Assembly (NCBI GenBank): GCA_934047225.1
Contig: OW203983.1
Span: forward strand, 310,001 to 374,000
Length of the DNA: 64,000 nt
From: Ypsolopha sequella
Taxonomy: Eukaryota > Arthropoda > Insecta > Lepidoptera > Ypsolophidae
Direction of reading: 5' to 3'
Of this stretch, positions 61,915-64,000 are shown one piece after another. Both the position numbers and the translations under genes were made by a program. The notes below the pieces were generated by a model that worked only from the letters and a program-made list of their open reading frames with translations, made no database searches and had not been told where the DNA came from. Position 1 is the first letter of the stretch. Every line of letters begins with the position of its first letter.

Positions 61915-62490
61915 TTATCTGGGGGCACGGCAGTGCCCCCGCCGAGTCTCGCGGAACGGCCGTACCATCCTTTTCTCGAAGCAACTCACGGCACTTTCAA
62001 CCCCCCTGTATCTTCGTTGTGGGTAAAGCTAGAAGTCTGAAATTTCAGCTACCAAGAGTTCTTACTGAATCTACTTCTACCCCCAAATTACAAGTTTGTA
62101 CCTATATTTGATTACGAAATATCTCAAGTCAAATTTCCCTTATTTTGTCACTGACTGACTGACACATAATCAAAAGTCTAAAGATGTTCTAGCAGGCCTA
62201 CAAACTTGAAATTTTGCATGCGGTTAGTGTTAAGTGTACATTGCAACAAAAAAATATAAAAATGTTATTTGCGGTTGGTAATTTAATATTTCCATACAAA
62301 GTCTATACAAAATGTATGTTTCCAGCTGCATCTATAAATTTGTATGACACTAGATGACGTTGGTGGTATGCTGCTTTGCATTAAAGACATCTACCACGAA
62401 AAATTCTACCTCGTGACGCTAGATGGTAAAAAGTGTAAAAATATGTATACCTTTATTTCCGAAAATAGAGCAAGTAGTAAAAATAAAAAA
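61915..62490 (-). repeat. repeat family Y, copy 2 (inverted)
   Basis: Inverse of about 29850-30365; runs from GGAACGGCCGTACCATCC to 'GACGCTAGATGG' and 'ACCTTTATTTCCGAAAATAG'. Confidence 0.8.
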
Positions 62491-62499
62491 TAAAACCGT

Positions 62500-63770
62500 T
62501 AAAGTGCGAAAAAAAAACCGGTAAAGTGCGAATCGAACTCGCGCATAAAGGGTTCCGTACCCCTACACAATACAGGTACGGAACCCTAAAAGTAAATAAC
62601 AACCATATAGATGCCATAGCAACATTAAGGCGACAAAAACAAAGCGATAAAACGGTAGCGCCTGACAAACAATTCGGTACCTTTTTAGTACGGAACCCTA
62701 ATTTTTCATTATTTTACTTTAAAGTATTTACTACAAACTGCCCAAAGTTTAAACTTGTACTTGTATGTATTACCGTTCTAAAGATAGAGCCTTTGTTATA
62801 ATAATCTGTTCCTTGGGTAAGGAACCCTAAAAAGGGTGGTTTATAATGTTTGATACATTCACAATTAGTCAATTTAAGAAGAGAATATCAACATTTTGTA
62901 ATTAAGTCACTAAAAAAACGGTAAAGTGCGAATCCGACTCGCACATAAAGGGTTCCGTACCCCCACACAATACGGGTATGGAACCCTAAAAGTAAATTGC
63001 AACAACATAGATCTATGCCGTAGCACCATCAAAGCGACAAAAAACAAAGCGATAAAACGGGATAAAACGGTAGCGCCTGACAAAAAATTCGTTACCTTTT
63101 TAGGAAGGAACCCTCATTTTTTATTATTTGTTATTTTACTTTAAAGTAGTCTGCCTAAATTTTCAACTTGTAGGTACTTGTATGTATAACCGTTCTAACG
63201 ATAGAGGCTTTGTTATAATAATCTGTGCTTTGGGTAAGGAACCCTAAAACACATTTAGTCTATTTAAGAAGAGAAATATCAACATTTGGTAAATAAGTCG
63301 CTATTAAACCGGATAAGTGCAAGTCGGACTCGCTCACGAAGGGTTCCGTACTACCATCACACAATATGGGTACGAAACCCCAAACCATTATGGTAAATAC
63401 CAACAATAAAGATGACATAGCAACATAAAGGCGACAAAAAACAAGGCGCTAAAATGGTAGCGCCTGAGAAACAAATCAGCACCTATTGAATAAGGAACTC
63501 TAATATTTATCTGCCCAAAATTGTTATATTATAAAGATAGAGCTGAAACAAATAACGTCGAATAATTGGACCCCCCCTTGGATTTCCATTTCATATTATA
63601 GAGGACAAAGTAACATAATATATTATGTGAAAATATTTACGCGCTATATTCACCTATAACGGCTGAAGCTGTAGACCCCTGTGATAGATGGATAGACAGC
63701 GGAGGCTTAGTAATAGGGTCACGGAATCTTAGGATACGGAACCCTAAAAATCAAGGTAAAAGGTTATTTA
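62500..63770 (+). repeat. three tandem ~400-bp units with hairpin heads
   Basis: Heads AAACCGGTAAAGTGCGAATC (62514), ACGGTAAAGTGCGAATCC (62918) and AAACCGGATAAGTGCAAGTC (63308), each followed by GACTCGC and GGGTTCCGTAC. Each unit has 'GGCGACAAAAA' or 'GCGACAAAAAA', 'GGTAGCGCCTGA' and a TACGGAACCCTAA-type close. The last runs into the sequence shared with 28690-29115. Confidence 0.8.
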
Positions 63771-64000
63771 TCCAGTAAAGCTTACAGGAAAAATAAAGCT
63801 GCTAATGTTGTATTCTTTGTATATGCATCCTCTATGATGTAGGTATAATGAAATGTCTTTGTACTCGTTAGTCATTGAATAAAGACCAGGTTTAGACATA
63901 ATAATGTACTCTGTGGTTTAGACTGACAAGCGTGCCTTTCACTTCATGGTCAAAAGAAATATTAACCTGCCTGTTGCATCTAATTGTGGATAATAATAAT
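63771..64000. other. no gene seen
   Basis: AT-rich end of the window; the ATTGAATAAAGACCAG stretch at about 63876 looks like a poly-A signal of a repeat but has no partner. Confidence 0.4.

Overview
This window is from an insect genome, almost certainly a moth or butterfly. It is AT-rich and holds introns with GT/AG junctions, BEL/Pao and Ty3/gypsy LTR retrotransposons, Jockey-like LINEs, Tc1/mariner transposons, foldback MITEs, and short interspersed families of a kind I know from Lepidoptera (heads like 'AAACCGG..AAGTGCGAGTC..GACTCGC' next to 'GGGTTCCGTA', and 'GCGGACGAAGTCGCGGGC..CAGCTAGT' tails). Nothing bacterial or plasmid-like is present.

Only one host gene can be supported. Three exons on the + strand (26110-26220, 35801-35949, 50454-50584) join in phase. 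They encode part of the luminal N-terminal domain of a GPR107/GPR108-type seven-transmembrane Golgi protein. The exons are GC-rich; the two complete introns between them (9.6 and 14.5 kb) are almost wholly filled with mobile elements and tandem repeats.

Layout. 1-13.6 kb: LINE 3' fragments, a foldback element, GC-hairpin-headed repeats, a YqaJ-like nuclease fragment, an internally deleted DNA transposon with 34-bp TIRs, and a Helitron helicase fragment. 13.6-25.6 kb: a full-length BEL/Pao retrotransposon on the minus strand with a 5-bp target duplication (AAAAT), whose 5' LTR is split by a two-ORF Jockey-like LINE that carries a 5' UTR of two minisatellites. 26.1-50.6 kb: the GPR107-like exons, with intron 1 holding a LINE fragment with a 45-bp minisatellite, a rosa-type (DD41D) mariner, other repeats, a LINE with a ~62-bp target duplication, and a 55-copy 40-bp array ending exactly at the exon 2 acceptor. 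Intron 2 holds LINE fragments and a young CsRn1-like gypsy element inserted into the gag of an older, deleted gypsy element. 50.6-64 kb: a LINE with two nested DNA elements, a decayed BEL-like element with an envelope-fusion-protein-like gene, a ~107-bp tandem array, a mariner fragment, a decayed DUF7869-like transposase gene, a GGCCTTCGGCCTC cluster, MITEs, and three tandem units of a hairpin-headed repeat.

The most notable signals are the 55-fold amplification of an intron 3' end with its splice acceptor (with a 920-bp higher-order duplication inside it), the three nested-insertion histories, the envelope-bearing BEL relic, and two separate LINE fragments that each carry a codon-multiple minisatellite near the C-terminal part of the RT protein. 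Coordinates of repeat-family edges are approximate; all similarity statements are by eye.
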